Origin: an uncultured Succiniclasticum sp.
Lineage (GTDB): Bacteria > Bacillota > Negativicutes > Acidaminococcales > Acidaminococcaceae
DNA: 57,492 nucleotides
Direction of reading: 5' to 3'
Assembly (NCBI GenBank): GCA_902801365.1
Contig: CADCHY010000019.1
Coordinates: 1 to 57,492, forward strand
In this document: piece after piece, positions 44,536 to 52,563 of the stretch
Layout: every line of letters begins with the position of its first letter
How positions within the stretch are numbered: the first letter of the stretch is position 1
The notes under the pieces: generated by a model
Told to the model about the DNA's origin: nothing
Seen by the model: the letters and a program-made list of their open reading frames with translations, nothing else
The model's database searches: none
Made by a program: the position numbers and the translations under genes

Positions 44536-46733
44536 TGGCAAATCTGAATCCTGATTTCACCAAGATTAGTTTTCCCGAACACCCTTCCTGCTCCTATGAG
44601 GACTGGAAGAAAGGTCTGGAAAAGAAGACCGGTGAAAACTGGGATGCCCTGAAAGGCACAACCCTGGAACGTATCCCGGTTGATCCGCTGTACACTGCTG
44701 AAATTTACAAAAAATGCAACCATCTGGATTTCATGAGCGGTATTCCTCCGTTCCTGCGTGGCCCGTACTCCACCATGTACGTATTCCGTCCCTGGACGGT
44801 ACGTCAGTACGCCGGTTTCTCCACCGCAGAAGAATCCAACGCTTTTTACCGCCGCAACCTGGCAGCGGGCCAGAAAGGTCTGTCTATCGCCTTCGACCTG
44901 CCGACGCACCGCGGCTACGACGCGGATAACCCCCGTGTAGTAGGCGACGTTGGTAAAGCAGGCGTATCCGTTTGCTCCATGCTGGACATGAACATCCTGT
45001 TCTCCGGCATTCCGCTGGACCAGATGTCCGTATCCATGACCATGAACGGCGCCGTTCTTCCGATCCTGTCCTTCTTCATCGTATCCGGTGAGGAACAGGG
45101 CGTAGACAAGAAGATCATGGCCGGTACCATCCAGAACGATATTCTGAAGGAATTCATGGTACGTAACACCTACATCTATCCGCCTGATATGTCCATGCGC
45201 ATCATCGGCGACATTTTCGAGTACACCACCAACTACATGCCGAAGTTCAACTCCATTTCCATTTCCGGTTACCACATTCAGGAGTGCGGCGCTACCTGCG
45301 ATCTGGAATTAGGTTACACCCTGGCCGACGGCATGGAATACATCCGCACCGGTGAAAGAGCAGGCCTGAAGGTTGACGCCTTCGCAAAACGTCTGTCTTT
45401 CTTCTGGGATATGGGCAAGAACTACTTCATGGAAGTTGCCAAGATGCGTGCGGCCCGTGTACTGTGGGCGAAGATTCTGAAGAGCTTCGGCGCCAAGAAT
45501 CCGAAATCCATGGCACTGCGTACCCACTCCCAGACTTCCGGCTGGTCCCTCACCGAGCAGGATCCGTTCAACAACATCTCCCGTACCTGTATGGAAGCTA
45601 TGTCCGCAGCGCTGGGCCACACCCAGTCCCTGCATACCAACGCGCTGGACGAAGCCATCGCACTTCCGACCGACTTCTCCGCACGTCTGGCACGTAACAC
45701 CCAGCTGTACATCCAGGACGAGACCAAAGTCTGCAAGATCATCGATCCGTGGGGCGGCTCCTACTATCTGGAATACCTCACCAACGAGATCATCCGCCGT
45801 GCCTGGGCGCACATCCAGGAAGTTGAATCCCTGGGCGGTATGGCCAAAGCTATCGCTACCGGCCTGCCGAAGATGCGTATCGAAGAATGCGCGGCCCGTC
45901 GTCAGGCTAATATCGACAGCGGCAAGGAAACCATCGTCGGCCTGAACAAATACCGTCTGGCCAAGGAAGACCCGCTGAACGTATTGTCCATCGATAACAC
46001 CGCCGTTCGTAACGCCCAGATCAAACGTCTGGAAAAACTGCGCGCGGAACGGAATCCGGAAGCCGTTGCCCGTGACCTGGCAGCCCTGACCGCAGCAGCG
46101 GAAAGCCGTGAAAACGGCAACCTGCTGGAATGTGCCGTACAGGCAGCCCGCGACCGTGCATCCCTGGGCGAAATCTCCGACGCGATCGAAAAAGTATCCG
46201 GTCGTTTCAATGCGGTTATCCACACCGTATCCGGCGTATACAGCAGCGAATTCTCCGGCAATGACGATATGGAAAAAGCCAATGCGCTGGCTAAAGAGTT
46301 TGAAAAACTGGAAGGCCGCCGGCCTCGTATCTTCCTGGCTAAGATGGGTCAGGACGGTCATGACCGCGGACAAAAAGTTCTGGCGACCTCCTTCGCTGAC
46401 ATGGGCTGGGACGTTGACGTAGGGCCTCTGTTCCAGACTCCGGAAGAAACCGCACAGGATGCAGTGGACAACGACGTTCACATGGTAGGCTTCTCCTCCC
46501 TGGCTGCCGGTCACAAGACCCTGCTGCCGGCTCTGGTGGAAGAACTTGCCAAACGCGGCCGTGAGGATATTCTGGTAACCATCGGCGGCGTTATCCCCGC
46601 ACAGGATTACGATTATCTGTATGATCATGGCGCAGCTGCCATCTTCGGGCCCGGTACCAACATTCCGAAGTGCTGCATCAAACTGCTGCAGATGTTAGTA
46701 GACCGTGCGAAAGAGGAAGCGGCTCAGGAATAA
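44535..46733 (+). CDS. mutB: Methylmalonyl-CoA mutase large (alpha) subunit, AdoCbl-binding
   Basis: A 732-residue catalytic subunit. The barrel has [34 protein letters not shown], the substrate loop [21 protein letters not shown] and [16 protein letters not shown]. The C-terminal cobalamin domain has [12 protein letters not shown], whose H609 would be the lower cobalt ligand, plus [14 protein letters not shown] and [13 protein letters not shown]. It rearranges succinyl-CoA to methylmalonyl-CoA in the propionate-forming direction. Its ATG shares the A of the mutA stop codon, so the subunits are translationally coupled. Confidence 0.97.
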   Translation: MANLNPDFTKISFPEHPSCSYEDWKKGLEKKTGENWDALKGTTLERIPVDPLYTAEIYKKCNHLDFMSGIPPFLRGPYSTMYVFRPWTVRQYAGFSTAEESNAFYRRNLAAGQKGLSIAFDLPTHRGYDADNPRVVGDVGKAGVSVCSMLDMNILFSGIPLDQMSVSMTMNGAVLPILSFFIVSGEEQGVDKKIMAGTIQNDILKEFMVRNTYIYPPDMSMRIIGDIFEYTTNYMPKFNSISISGYHIQECGATCDLELGYTLADGMEYIRTGERAGLKVDAFAKRLSFFWDMGKNYFMEVAKMRAARVLWAKILKSFGAKNPKSMALRTHSQTSGWSLTEQDPFNNISRTCMEAMSAALGHTQSLHTNALDEAIALPTDFSARLARNTQLYIQDETKVCKIIDPWGGSYYLEYLTNEIIRRAWAHIQEVESLGGMAKAIATGLPKMRIEECAARRQANIDSGKETIVGLNKYRLAKEDPLNVLSIDNTAVRNAQIKRLEKLRAERNPEAVARDLAALTAAAESRENGNLLECAVQAARDRASLGEISDAIEKVSGRFNAVIHTVSGVYSSEFSGNDDMEKANALAKEFEKLEGRRPRIFLAKMGQDGHDRGQKVLATSFADMGWDVDVGPLFQTPEETAQDAVDNDVHMVGFSSLAAGHKTLLPALVEELAKRGREDILVTIGGVIPAQDYDYLYDHGAAAIFGPGTNIPKCCIKLLQMLVDRAKEEAAQE

Positions 46734-46797
46734 CGGAACAGAAAGGAAAGCAGTCTGACAGGCTGTGGCCCCACTGTTTCCAAGTGTAAGAAGAATT

Positions 46798-46911
46798 ATG
46801 GTGCGTGCCTGCCCCTGTTGTGGTAACGGGGGCAGACAGCCCATTATTTCATGTATGGGGAACGGGACGCAGAACGCGTGCGGTCAGCGCAGCATGACGC
46901 GTGCCGCATAA
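46798..46911 (+). CDS. Candidate 37-residue Cys-rich small protein between mutB and meaB
   Basis: ATG at 46798 opens 37 codons: MVRACPCCGNGGRQP, then IISCMGNGTQNACGQR and SMTRAA. Five cysteines in CPCC...C...C resemble a tiny zinc or metal-binding knuckle. The ribosome binding site is modest (AAGAAGAA). The DNA also forms a hairpin (TGCCCC-x-GTT with AAC-x-GGGGCA), so the pattern may come from RNA structure rather than coding. Treat as tentative. Confidence 0.3.
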   Translation: MVRACPCCGNGGRQPIISCMGNGTQNACGQRSMTRAA

Positions 46912-46941
46912 CTGTATATGAAGAAAGTTGAGATGATAATC

Positions 46942-48120
46942 ATGCCTGAAATTCCAAAATCTGATTTACATCCCAGCTGGGTGCCTGAGGATGCAAATGA
47001 AAACTTTGCCTGTTCCGTAATGGGTGGCATCGACACGAAAGTTAACGCCAACTCAGAAGAAAAAGTCTATGATCCCAATGCAGTCCGCAGGGTTCCGTTG
47101 CGCAGGAAACCCACTCTTGACGAGATTGTAAAGGGTGTAGGCGAAGGCAATCGCGTGATGTTATCCAAAGCGATTACTCTGATCGAAAGTAATGCTCCCA
47201 AAGATTTTGATAAGGCCCAGCGTGTATTGCAGGGGCTGCTGCCAAAAACGGGCAAGGCGCTGCGCATCGGTATCACCGGTGTTCCCGGCGCAGGCAAGAG
47301 TACGTTTATCGAGGCCTTTGGCCAGCTGTTGTGCAGTATGGGCTACAAAGTGGCTGTACTGGCCGTTGACCCCACCAGTCCTCTGACCGGCGGTTCCATT
47401 CTGGGCGATAAGACCCGTATGCAGAACCTGTCCCGGGAACCGAACTGCTTTATCCGTCCCACGCCTTCCGGCGGAACGTTAGGCGGCGTAGCCCGTAAGA
47501 GCCGTGAGACCATGATGCTCTGCGAAGCGGCAGGGTATGACGTGATTCTGGTAGAAACCGTAGGCGTAGGCCAGTCGGAGACGACCGTCCGCAACATGGT
47601 CGACTTCTTTATGCTGGTAGTACTGACCGGCGCAGGCGACGATCTGCAAGGTATTAAAAAAGGTATTATGGAGCTGGCCGACGCGATTGTAGTAAACAAA
47701 GCGGACGGCGAAAACCTGGCGCGGGCCACCGTGACCCAGGGCGAATATGAACGTATGGTGGAATTCATCCGTCCGGCCACGGAAGGGTGGAAGACCCATG
47801 CTTATAAATGTTCCGCGCTGACCCATGACGGTTTGCCCGAACTGTGGGCTGTCATGCGAAAGTTTGAAAAAGAAACGAAAGAATCCGGAGTGTTCCAGAA
47901 ACGTCGTAAAGCACAGCTTCTTTCCTGGGTGCGCGGCATGATCGACGAACATCTCCATAACCTGTTCTTTAACGATCCCATGATCAAAGGCCGTATCCCG
48001 CTGGTAGAACATTCCGTAGTAAACGGACTGATTTCCCCCAGCCAGGCTGTTACCGAGCTGATCCGCTGCTTCGATATGGACCGGGCGGCCATCAAGCATA
48101 TGCAGAGCGGCAAGATGTAA
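46942..48120 (+). CDS. meaB: Methylmalonyl-CoA mutase-associated GTPase MeaB
   Basis: A G3E-family P-loop GTPase of 392 residues that protects and reactivates methylmalonyl-CoA mutase and gates AdoCbl loading. P-loop GVPGAGKST (113-121), VDPTSPLTGGSILGDKTRM, ILVETVGVGQSE and VVNKADG are all present. The N-terminus carries an extra 60-70 residues relative to compact MeaB proteins. In-frame ATGs exist at 46918, 46933 and 46942; the last has GAGATGA at proper spacing and is chosen. It is the third gene of the mut operon. Confidence 0.93.
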   Translation: MPEIPKSDLHPSWVPEDANENFACSVMGGIDTKVNANSEEKVYDPNAVRRVPLRRKPTLDEIVKGVGEGNRVMLSKAITLIESNAPKDFDKAQRVLQGLLPKTGKALRIGITGVPGAGKSTFIEAFGQLLCSMGYKVAVLAVDPTSPLTGGSILGDKTRMQNLSREPNCFIRPTPSGGTLGGVARKSRETMMLCEAAGYDVILVETVGVGQSETTVRNMVDFFMLVVLTGAGDDLQGIKKGIMELADAIVVNKADGENLARATVTQGEYERMVEFIRPATEGWKTHAYKCSALTHDGLPELWAVMRKFEKETKESGVFQKRRKAQLLSWVRGMIDEHLHNLFFNDPMIKGRIPLVEHSVVNGLISPSQAVTELIRCFDMDRAAIKHMQSGKM

Positions 48121-48189
48121 AGGTCGTCAGCGCTATCTTACACAAAGGCATATTCACAGCGGCTACCGCCTTAGCTGCTGTGTGATAGT

Positions 48190-48250
48190 GGACTTCCTGC
48201 CGCCTCAGGAAGTCCGAAACCCCGGTGTCCGTAAGGATACCGGGGTTTTT
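48190..48250 (+). terminator. Tandem hairpins and terminator ending the mut operon
   Basis: GGACTTCCTG (48190-48199) pairs with CAGGAAGTCC (48206-48215). Then AACCCCGGT-GTCC pairs with GGAT-ACCGGGGTT (48218-48247), followed by TTTTT. Confidence 0.9.
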
Positions 48251-48274
48251 GTACAGTATTCTGCCTGAGAAAAA

Positions 48275-48452
48275 CGAATGCGTGCAAGGTTTCGCAATAC
48301 TGTGCCGTGTTTGCTGTTTCAAGGACTCATTCGCCTGTGGCTTCGAAACTCGGGGCTTTGCCCCTCAGACAGTCTTTCCAAGGGCGGCTCATTTCGTCTC
48401 ATGAAATTACGCAAACACGTACAATGTATTGCTCAATCCTTGCACGCTTTAC
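48275..48452. repeat. Long imperfect palindrome (about 180 bp)
   Basis: Matching arms step inward: GCGTGCAAGG (48280) with CCTTGCACGC (48438), GCAATAC (48294) with GTATTGC (48426), CGTGTTTGC (48306) with GCAAACACG (48411), and finally GGGGC-TTT-GCCCC (48352-48364). It fills most of the gap between meaB and the next gene. It is non-coding, and looks like a miniature inverted-repeat element or a folded RNA. Confidence 0.7.
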
Positions 48453-48459
48453 GTTATCT

Positions 48460-48858
48460 TTATTCCGGATACTCGTTCAGCGGATCCTGGTCTTTGCCGA
48501 TCAGGGTGAACATATCCGTCGTTTCGCGATTATAGGGCAACTTGGATTTGATGCGGCCCTGTTCCTGCAGCAGCCGTTCTGCTTCCAGGGGCATGATGTC
48601 CATGCGTTTCAGCTTTTTGTACACGGAAGGACGGAAGGCCCGCCATACTTCCATAATATTATGCAGTACCTGAGCGCTGGGGATTTCGAATTTCTCACGG
48701 CCTTCCAGTACCGACTGTACTTTGGCCCGGCGTTCCGCCAGTTCTTCTTCTGCCAGTCCCTCGATGACACGGTCCAGTTCCGCTTCCAGCGGGTTTGCCA
48801 GATAGTCCTCAATCATGATTTCCAGTTCGTTGTCGTATGTGATCCTGCGTTCTGCCAT
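48460..48858 (-). CDS. Conserved-looking helical protein, function unknown
   Basis: A 132-residue soluble protein (MAERRITYDNELEIMIEDYL start) rich in Glu, Arg and Leu, with a predicted all-helical character and no signal peptide or membrane span. AGGGAGG precedes the ATG, which supports a real gene. The segment SAQVLHNIMEVWRAFRPSVYKKLKRM is its most distinctive part. I do not recognise the family. It is transcribed away from dapL with about 530 bp between the two starts. Confidence 0.7.
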   Translation of the reverse strand: MAERRITYDNELEIMIEDYLANPLEAELDRVIEGLAEEELAERRAKVQSVLEGREKFEIPSAQVLHNIMEVWRAFRPSVYKKLKRMDIMPLEAERLLQEQGRIKSKLPYNRETTDMFTLIGKDQDPLNEYPE

Positions 48859-49106
48859 AATTAACCTCCCTCTGTCGCTTCATGATGAATAACACTACGG
48901 AATATGAAACGAAAATGTTGTACGGATTCAGTCAGTGTTCCCTTAAGACCCAACAATCAAAACGAAAGCTTCGTTCTGATTGGTTACCTTATTTTATCAT
49001 TTGCAAGAACTATTATCAATAAGAATATTAAAGCTAATAATAAAAATTATCCAAATAATTGAGCGCCTTTCTGCGTCAGTAAGACCGGATTTTTTGAAAT
49101 ATCCTC

Positions 49107-49135
49107 TTTACAAAATTGTCAAACCGTATTAAAAT
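49107..49135 (+). promoter_or_regulatory. Promoter directly upstream of the dapL hairpin element
   Basis: TTTACA (49107-49112), a 17-nt spacer and TAAAAT (49130-49135). The predicted start, near 49142, coincides with the first base of the hairpin element. The rest of 48859-49100 is AT-rich and shows only the inverted AACGAAAGCTTCGTT at 48961. Confidence 0.65.
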
Positions 49136-49143
49136 AACTTTAT

Positions 49144-49196
49144 AAGCAACAAAGGTGTTGCGGATGTTGTATCCGTGCGTCTTTGTTGCTTTTTTG
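49144..49196 (+). promoter_or_regulatory. GCAACAAAG hairpin-terminator element, copy 1 (dapL leader)
   Basis: AAGCAACAAAG (49144-49154) pairs with CTTTGTTGCTT (49181-49191), followed by a T-run. An inner CGGAT/ATCCG hairpin sits above an unpaired GTGTTG. It stands at the very 5' end of the predicted dapL transcript, so termination here would attenuate dapL. Confidence 0.7.
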
Positions 49197-49390
49197 TTTT
49201 TCGATTTTTTCGAAAACGCAGCCTGGCAGCCGCAGGGGGAAATGCGAGAGAGAGGGGCGAATGCGGCTGTCATTGGGCTGTGTGAGGATCAGTGTTCCAA
49301 TAAAAAACAGTGGGATTTGCAATAATGACAGACAGGGATTGGCAAATCCCGTAAACAGACAGATAACAGTAAGGGAGTTTCTTCATTATC

Positions 49391-50587
49391 ATGGCATGGG
49401 TCAATGAGAATTTCGCCGCGCTGGAAGACAGTTACCTGTTTTCACAGGTGGCGCATAAGGTTGCGGACTTTTCTGCAGCGCATCCGGAGAAGAAAATCAT
49501 CCGGCTGGGAATCGGTGATGTGACCCTTCCCCTGGTTCCGGTCGTAGTGGAAGCGATGCAGAAAGCTGCGGCGGAGATGGGCGTGAAGGAAACCTTCCGG
49601 GGTTACGGTCCGGAGCAGGGTTATGAGTTTCTGCATGAAGCGCTGGTGAAGTATTACGTAGGCTTCGGCGTGACATTGGAATCTTCAGAGATTTTTATCA
49701 GCGATGGCGCGAAAAGCGATTGCGGCAATATTACGGATATCTTTGACGACGCCAACGTGATTCTGGTTCCGGATCCGGTGTACCCGGTGTATCTGGACAC
49801 CAACATCATGCGGGGAAGAAAGATCGTATTCATGGAGGGAAGCCCGGAAAACGGATTCCTGCCCATGCCGGATCCGGCCGTGAAGGCGGACATCATCTAC
49901 CTGTGTTCTCCCAATAATCCGACCGGGGCGGCTTATTCCAAAGCGCAGCTGAAAGAGTGGGTGGCGTATGCCCGGCAAAACGGCGCGGTGATTCTGTACG
50001 ATGCAGCCTACGAAGCGTTTATCGAAGACGAAGCACTGCCCCGCAGTATTTTCCAGATTGAAGGGGCAAAGGAATGCGCCATCGAATTGTGCTCCCTTTC
50101 CAAAACGGCGGGCTTTACCGGTACCCGCTGCGGGTATACCGTAGTGCCTCTGGCATTAAAGCGCAAAACGAAAAACGGTAAAGCAATGTCGTTGAATAAG
50201 ATGTGGCTGCGGCGGCAGACTACCAAGTTCAACGGGGTTCCTTATATTGTGCAACGGGCCGCGGAAGCGGTGTTTACGCCGGAAGGACAGAAACAGTGCC
50301 GGGAAAACCTGGCTTACTATAAAGAGAACGCAAGGCTGATCGGGGCAGCGCTGCAGGAAAAAGGCATCACGTATTACGGGGGAACGAATTCACCGTACAT
50401 TTGGATGCAGTGCCCCCGGCAGATGAAATCCTGGGAATTTTTTGATTTCCTGTTAGAGAAGCTGGGTATCGTGGGCACGCCCGGTTCCGGGTTCGGAAGC
50501 AGCGGCGAGGGTTGGTTCCGCCTCACGGCTTTTGCAGGCAGGGAGGCAACGGAAGAAGCGGCGGAACGGTTCCGTAAACTTCTCTGA
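49391..50587 (+). CDS. dapL: LL-diaminopimelate aminotransferase
   Basis: A 398-residue fold-type I PLP aminotransferase that converts tetrahydrodipicolinate plus glutamate directly to LL-DAP for lysine and peptidoglycan. Conserved parts are IRLGIGDVTLPLVPVVVEAM, FRGYGPEQGYEFLHEAL, ISDGAKSDCGNI, DPVYPVYLDTN, YLCSPNNPTGAAY and the Schiff-base lysine K238 in SLSKTAGFTGTRCGY. The ribosome binding site GGGAG lies rather far (12-13 nt) upstream. The 195-nt leader between the hairpin element and the start is otherwise unexplained. Regulation by attenuation at the leader is likely. Confidence 0.95.
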   Translation: MAWVNENFAALEDSYLFSQVAHKVADFSAAHPEKKIIRLGIGDVTLPLVPVVVEAMQKAAAEMGVKETFRGYGPEQGYEFLHEALVKYYVGFGVTLESSEIFISDGAKSDCGNITDIFDDANVILVPDPVYPVYLDTNIMRGRKIVFMEGSPENGFLPMPDPAVKADIIYLCSPNNPTGAAYSKAQLKEWVAYARQNGAVILYDAAYEAFIEDEALPRSIFQIEGAKECAIELCSLSKTAGFTGTRCGYTVVPLALKRKTKNGKAMSLNKMWLRRQTTKFNGVPYIVQRAAEAVFTPEGQKQCRENLAYYKENARLIGAALQEKGITYYGGTNSPYIWMQCPRQMKSWEFFDFLLEKLGIVGTPGSGFGSSGEGWFRLTAFAGREATEEAAERFRKLL

Positions 50588-50620
50588 GCAGAAATTCTGA
50601 AAAGAAACGTTGTTGGATGT

Positions 50621-50679
50621 AAGCAACAAAGACGTTGTGGGCAGGTGTTTATACCTGCCGGTCTTTGTTGCTTTTTTTT
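50621..50679 (+). promoter_or_regulatory. GCAACAAAG hairpin-terminator element, copy 2 (before glmS)
   Basis: AAGCAACAAAGAC (50621-50633) pairs with GTCTTTGTTGCTT (50661-50673), followed by eight T residues in total. An inner GGCAGGT/ACCTGCC hairpin sits above an unpaired GTTGT. It lies between dapL and glmS, 46 nt before the glmS start, and shares both strands of its outer stem with copy 1. Confidence 0.75.
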
Positions 50680-50724
50680 ATAAAAAGAGAGAAAAAGATA
50701 AATCAATTCAGGGAGGCAGTCTTT

Positions 50725-52548
50725 ATGTGTGGAATTGTTGGATTTACCGGTATGCAAAGCGCCGCGCCGCTCCTGCTGGACGGTTTGAAAAAGCTGGAAT
50801 ATCGGGGCTATGATTCGGCAGGCATTGCGGTTATGGACGGACAGAAGATTACAGTGAGCAAGGTGACGGGGCGGATCGCGAATTTGTGCGAGAAAACCCG
50901 GGACGGGGCAGGCGTGCCCGGGTCGACAGGGATCGGACACACCCGTTGGGCTACCCACGGGGCACCTACGGAAGAAAACGCACACCCCCATCTGAGCAAC
51001 GACGGACGCTTTGCGGTGGTGCACAACGGCATCATCGAAAACTATATGCAGTTACGGGACGAACTGATCCGTGACGGCTATCATTTTGAAAGCGAAACCG
51101 ACACGGAAGTCATCGTCCATCTGATTGAAATGTATTACCGGGGCAATATGCGGAAGGCATTGCTGAAGACGACGAACCGCCTGCAGGGATCCTATGCGCT
51201 GGGGGTCATCTGCTCGGAAGAACCGGGCAAGATTTACGCGGTGCGGGAAGCCAGCCCGCTGATTCTGGGGGTCGGCATCGGGGAGAACTATTTTGCCTCT
51301 GACGTGACAGCGCTGGTGAACCATACCCGCAACGTGATTTATCTGGAAGACGGTGAGTTTGCAGAGCTCTCCTGCGAAACCATCAGGATTTTTGACTGTA
51401 CCGGTCAGGAAATCAGAAAGAAGGTTACCCGTGTCCTGTGGGATGTACAGGCAGCGGAAAAGGGCGGCTATGAGCATTTCATGCTGAAGGAAATCATGGA
51501 GCAGCCCGGCGCGGTGAAGGCTACTATCGCTCCCCGGATCAAAGGGGGAAAGATAATATTCGAAGAACTGGGCTTAACCGCTTCTGAAATCGGGGAGATC
51601 CGCAAGATTATCATTACTGCATGCGGCTCGGCCTATTATGCGGGCTGCGCCGGGAAATATGCCATCGAAAAGCTGTGCCGCATTCCAGTGGAAGTGGTGT
51701 TGGCCAGCGAACTGCGTTACAGTGATCCGCTCATTGATAAGCAAACGCTGGTTATTGTGATATCCCAGTCCGGGGAAACAGCAGACACCATTGCGGCCCT
51801 GAAGGAATGCAAAGCCAAAGGAGCCCGGACCCTGGCGGTCGTCAATGTGGTTGGCAGCACGGTAGCAAAGCTGGCGGATTATACCGTATACACCTGGGCC
51901 GGCCCGGAAATTGCCGTGGCCACGACGAAAGGCTATACCACCCAGGTGACGGTGCTGTATTTGTTGGCCGTCTATTTTGCGGGACAGCTGGGGCGTACGG
52001 AAGGCGACGAACGAAAACTGCTGACTGCCCTGCAGGCGCTGCCCCGGCAGATCCAGCAGGCGTTTGACCTGAACTCGTCGATTCCTGCGCTGGCGAAGAA
52101 GTATCACGCCAGCAAATCCCTGTTCTTTATTGGAAGGAACACGGATTACGCCATCGCCCTGGAGGGCGCGCTGAAGATGAAAGAAATATCCTATCTGCAT
52201 GCGGAAGCCTACGCGGCAGGAGAGTTAAAGCACGGGACCATCGCCCTGATAGAAGAGCACCAGCCTGTCATTGCCCTGTGCGGCAATCCCGCCATCATGG
52301 AAAAGACCCTGAGCAACATCGTGGAAGTGAAATCCCGGGGCGCAGAAGTGCTGGCCTTGACCTTCCGGAACAATCAGAAGATCGTTTCCGTGGCGGATGA
52401 CCTGCTGTTTATCCCGAAGATTGACGCCCTGTTTTCCGCGGTGGTGGAAATTGTACCGTTGCAGCTGCTGGCCTATTACGTTGCAAAGGAAAACGGCTGC
52501 GACATTGATAAGCCAAAGAACCTGGCCAAGTCGGTCACGGTAGAATAG
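50725..52548 (+). CDS. glmS: Glutamine-fructose-6-phosphate aminotransferase (isomerising)
   Basis: A 607-residue enzyme making glucosamine-6-phosphate for peptidoglycan. After removal of Met1 the catalytic Cys of CGIVGFTG becomes N-terminal. The glutaminase domain includes LEYRGYDSAGIAV and HTRWATHG. Two SIS isomerase domains follow, with ITACGSAYYAGCAGKYAIE and VISQSGETADTIAALKE, ending in DKPKNLAKSVTVE. The ATG at 50725, preceded by GGGAGG, is required by the Cys rule; longer readings run through the hairpin terminator. No glmS ribozyme is visible; the short leader holds the GCAACAAAG element instead. Confidence 0.97.
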   Translation: MCGIVGFTGMQSAAPLLLDGLKKLEYRGYDSAGIAVMDGQKITVSKVTGRIANLCEKTRDGAGVPGSTGIGHTRWATHGAPTEENAHPHLSNDGRFAVVHNGIIENYMQLRDELIRDGYHFESETDTEVIVHLIEMYYRGNMRKALLKTTNRLQGSYALGVICSEEPGKIYAVREASPLILGVGIGENYFASDVTALVNHTRNVIYLEDGEFAELSCETIRIFDCTGQEIRKKVTRVLWDVQAAEKGGYEHFMLKEIMEQPGAVKATIAPRIKGGKIIFEELGLTASEIGEIRKIIITACGSAYYAGCAGKYAIEKLCRIPVEVVLASELRYSDPLIDKQTLVIVISQSGETADTIAALKECKAKGARTLAVVNVVGSTVAKLADYTVYTWAGPEIAVATTKGYTTQVTVLYLLAVYFAGQLGRTEGDERKLLTALQALPRQIQQAFDLNSSIPALAKKYHASKSLFFIGRNTDYAIALEGALKMKEISYLHAEAYAAGELKHGTIALIEEHQPVIALCGNPAIMEKTLSNIVEVKSRGAEVLALTFRNNQKIVSVADDLLFIPKIDALFSAVVEIVPLQLLAYYVAKENGCDIDKPKNLAKSVTVE

Positions 52549-52563
52549 AAAGGAGAGAAGAAC

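Noticed and set aside
42439..44541. Long minus-strand ORF of 700 codons opposite mutA
   Set aside because: It is a shadow of mutA caused by codon bias; the plus strand encodes an unambiguous mutase subunit with a strong ribosome binding site.
48100..48460. Integron attC-like site in the palindrome
   Set aside because: No paired core sites of the GTTRRRY type and no integrase or cassette structure nearby.
50605..50724. glmS ribozyme upstream of glmS
   Set aside because: The space before the ATG is too short and lacks the conserved ribozyme core; it contains a hairpin terminator instead.
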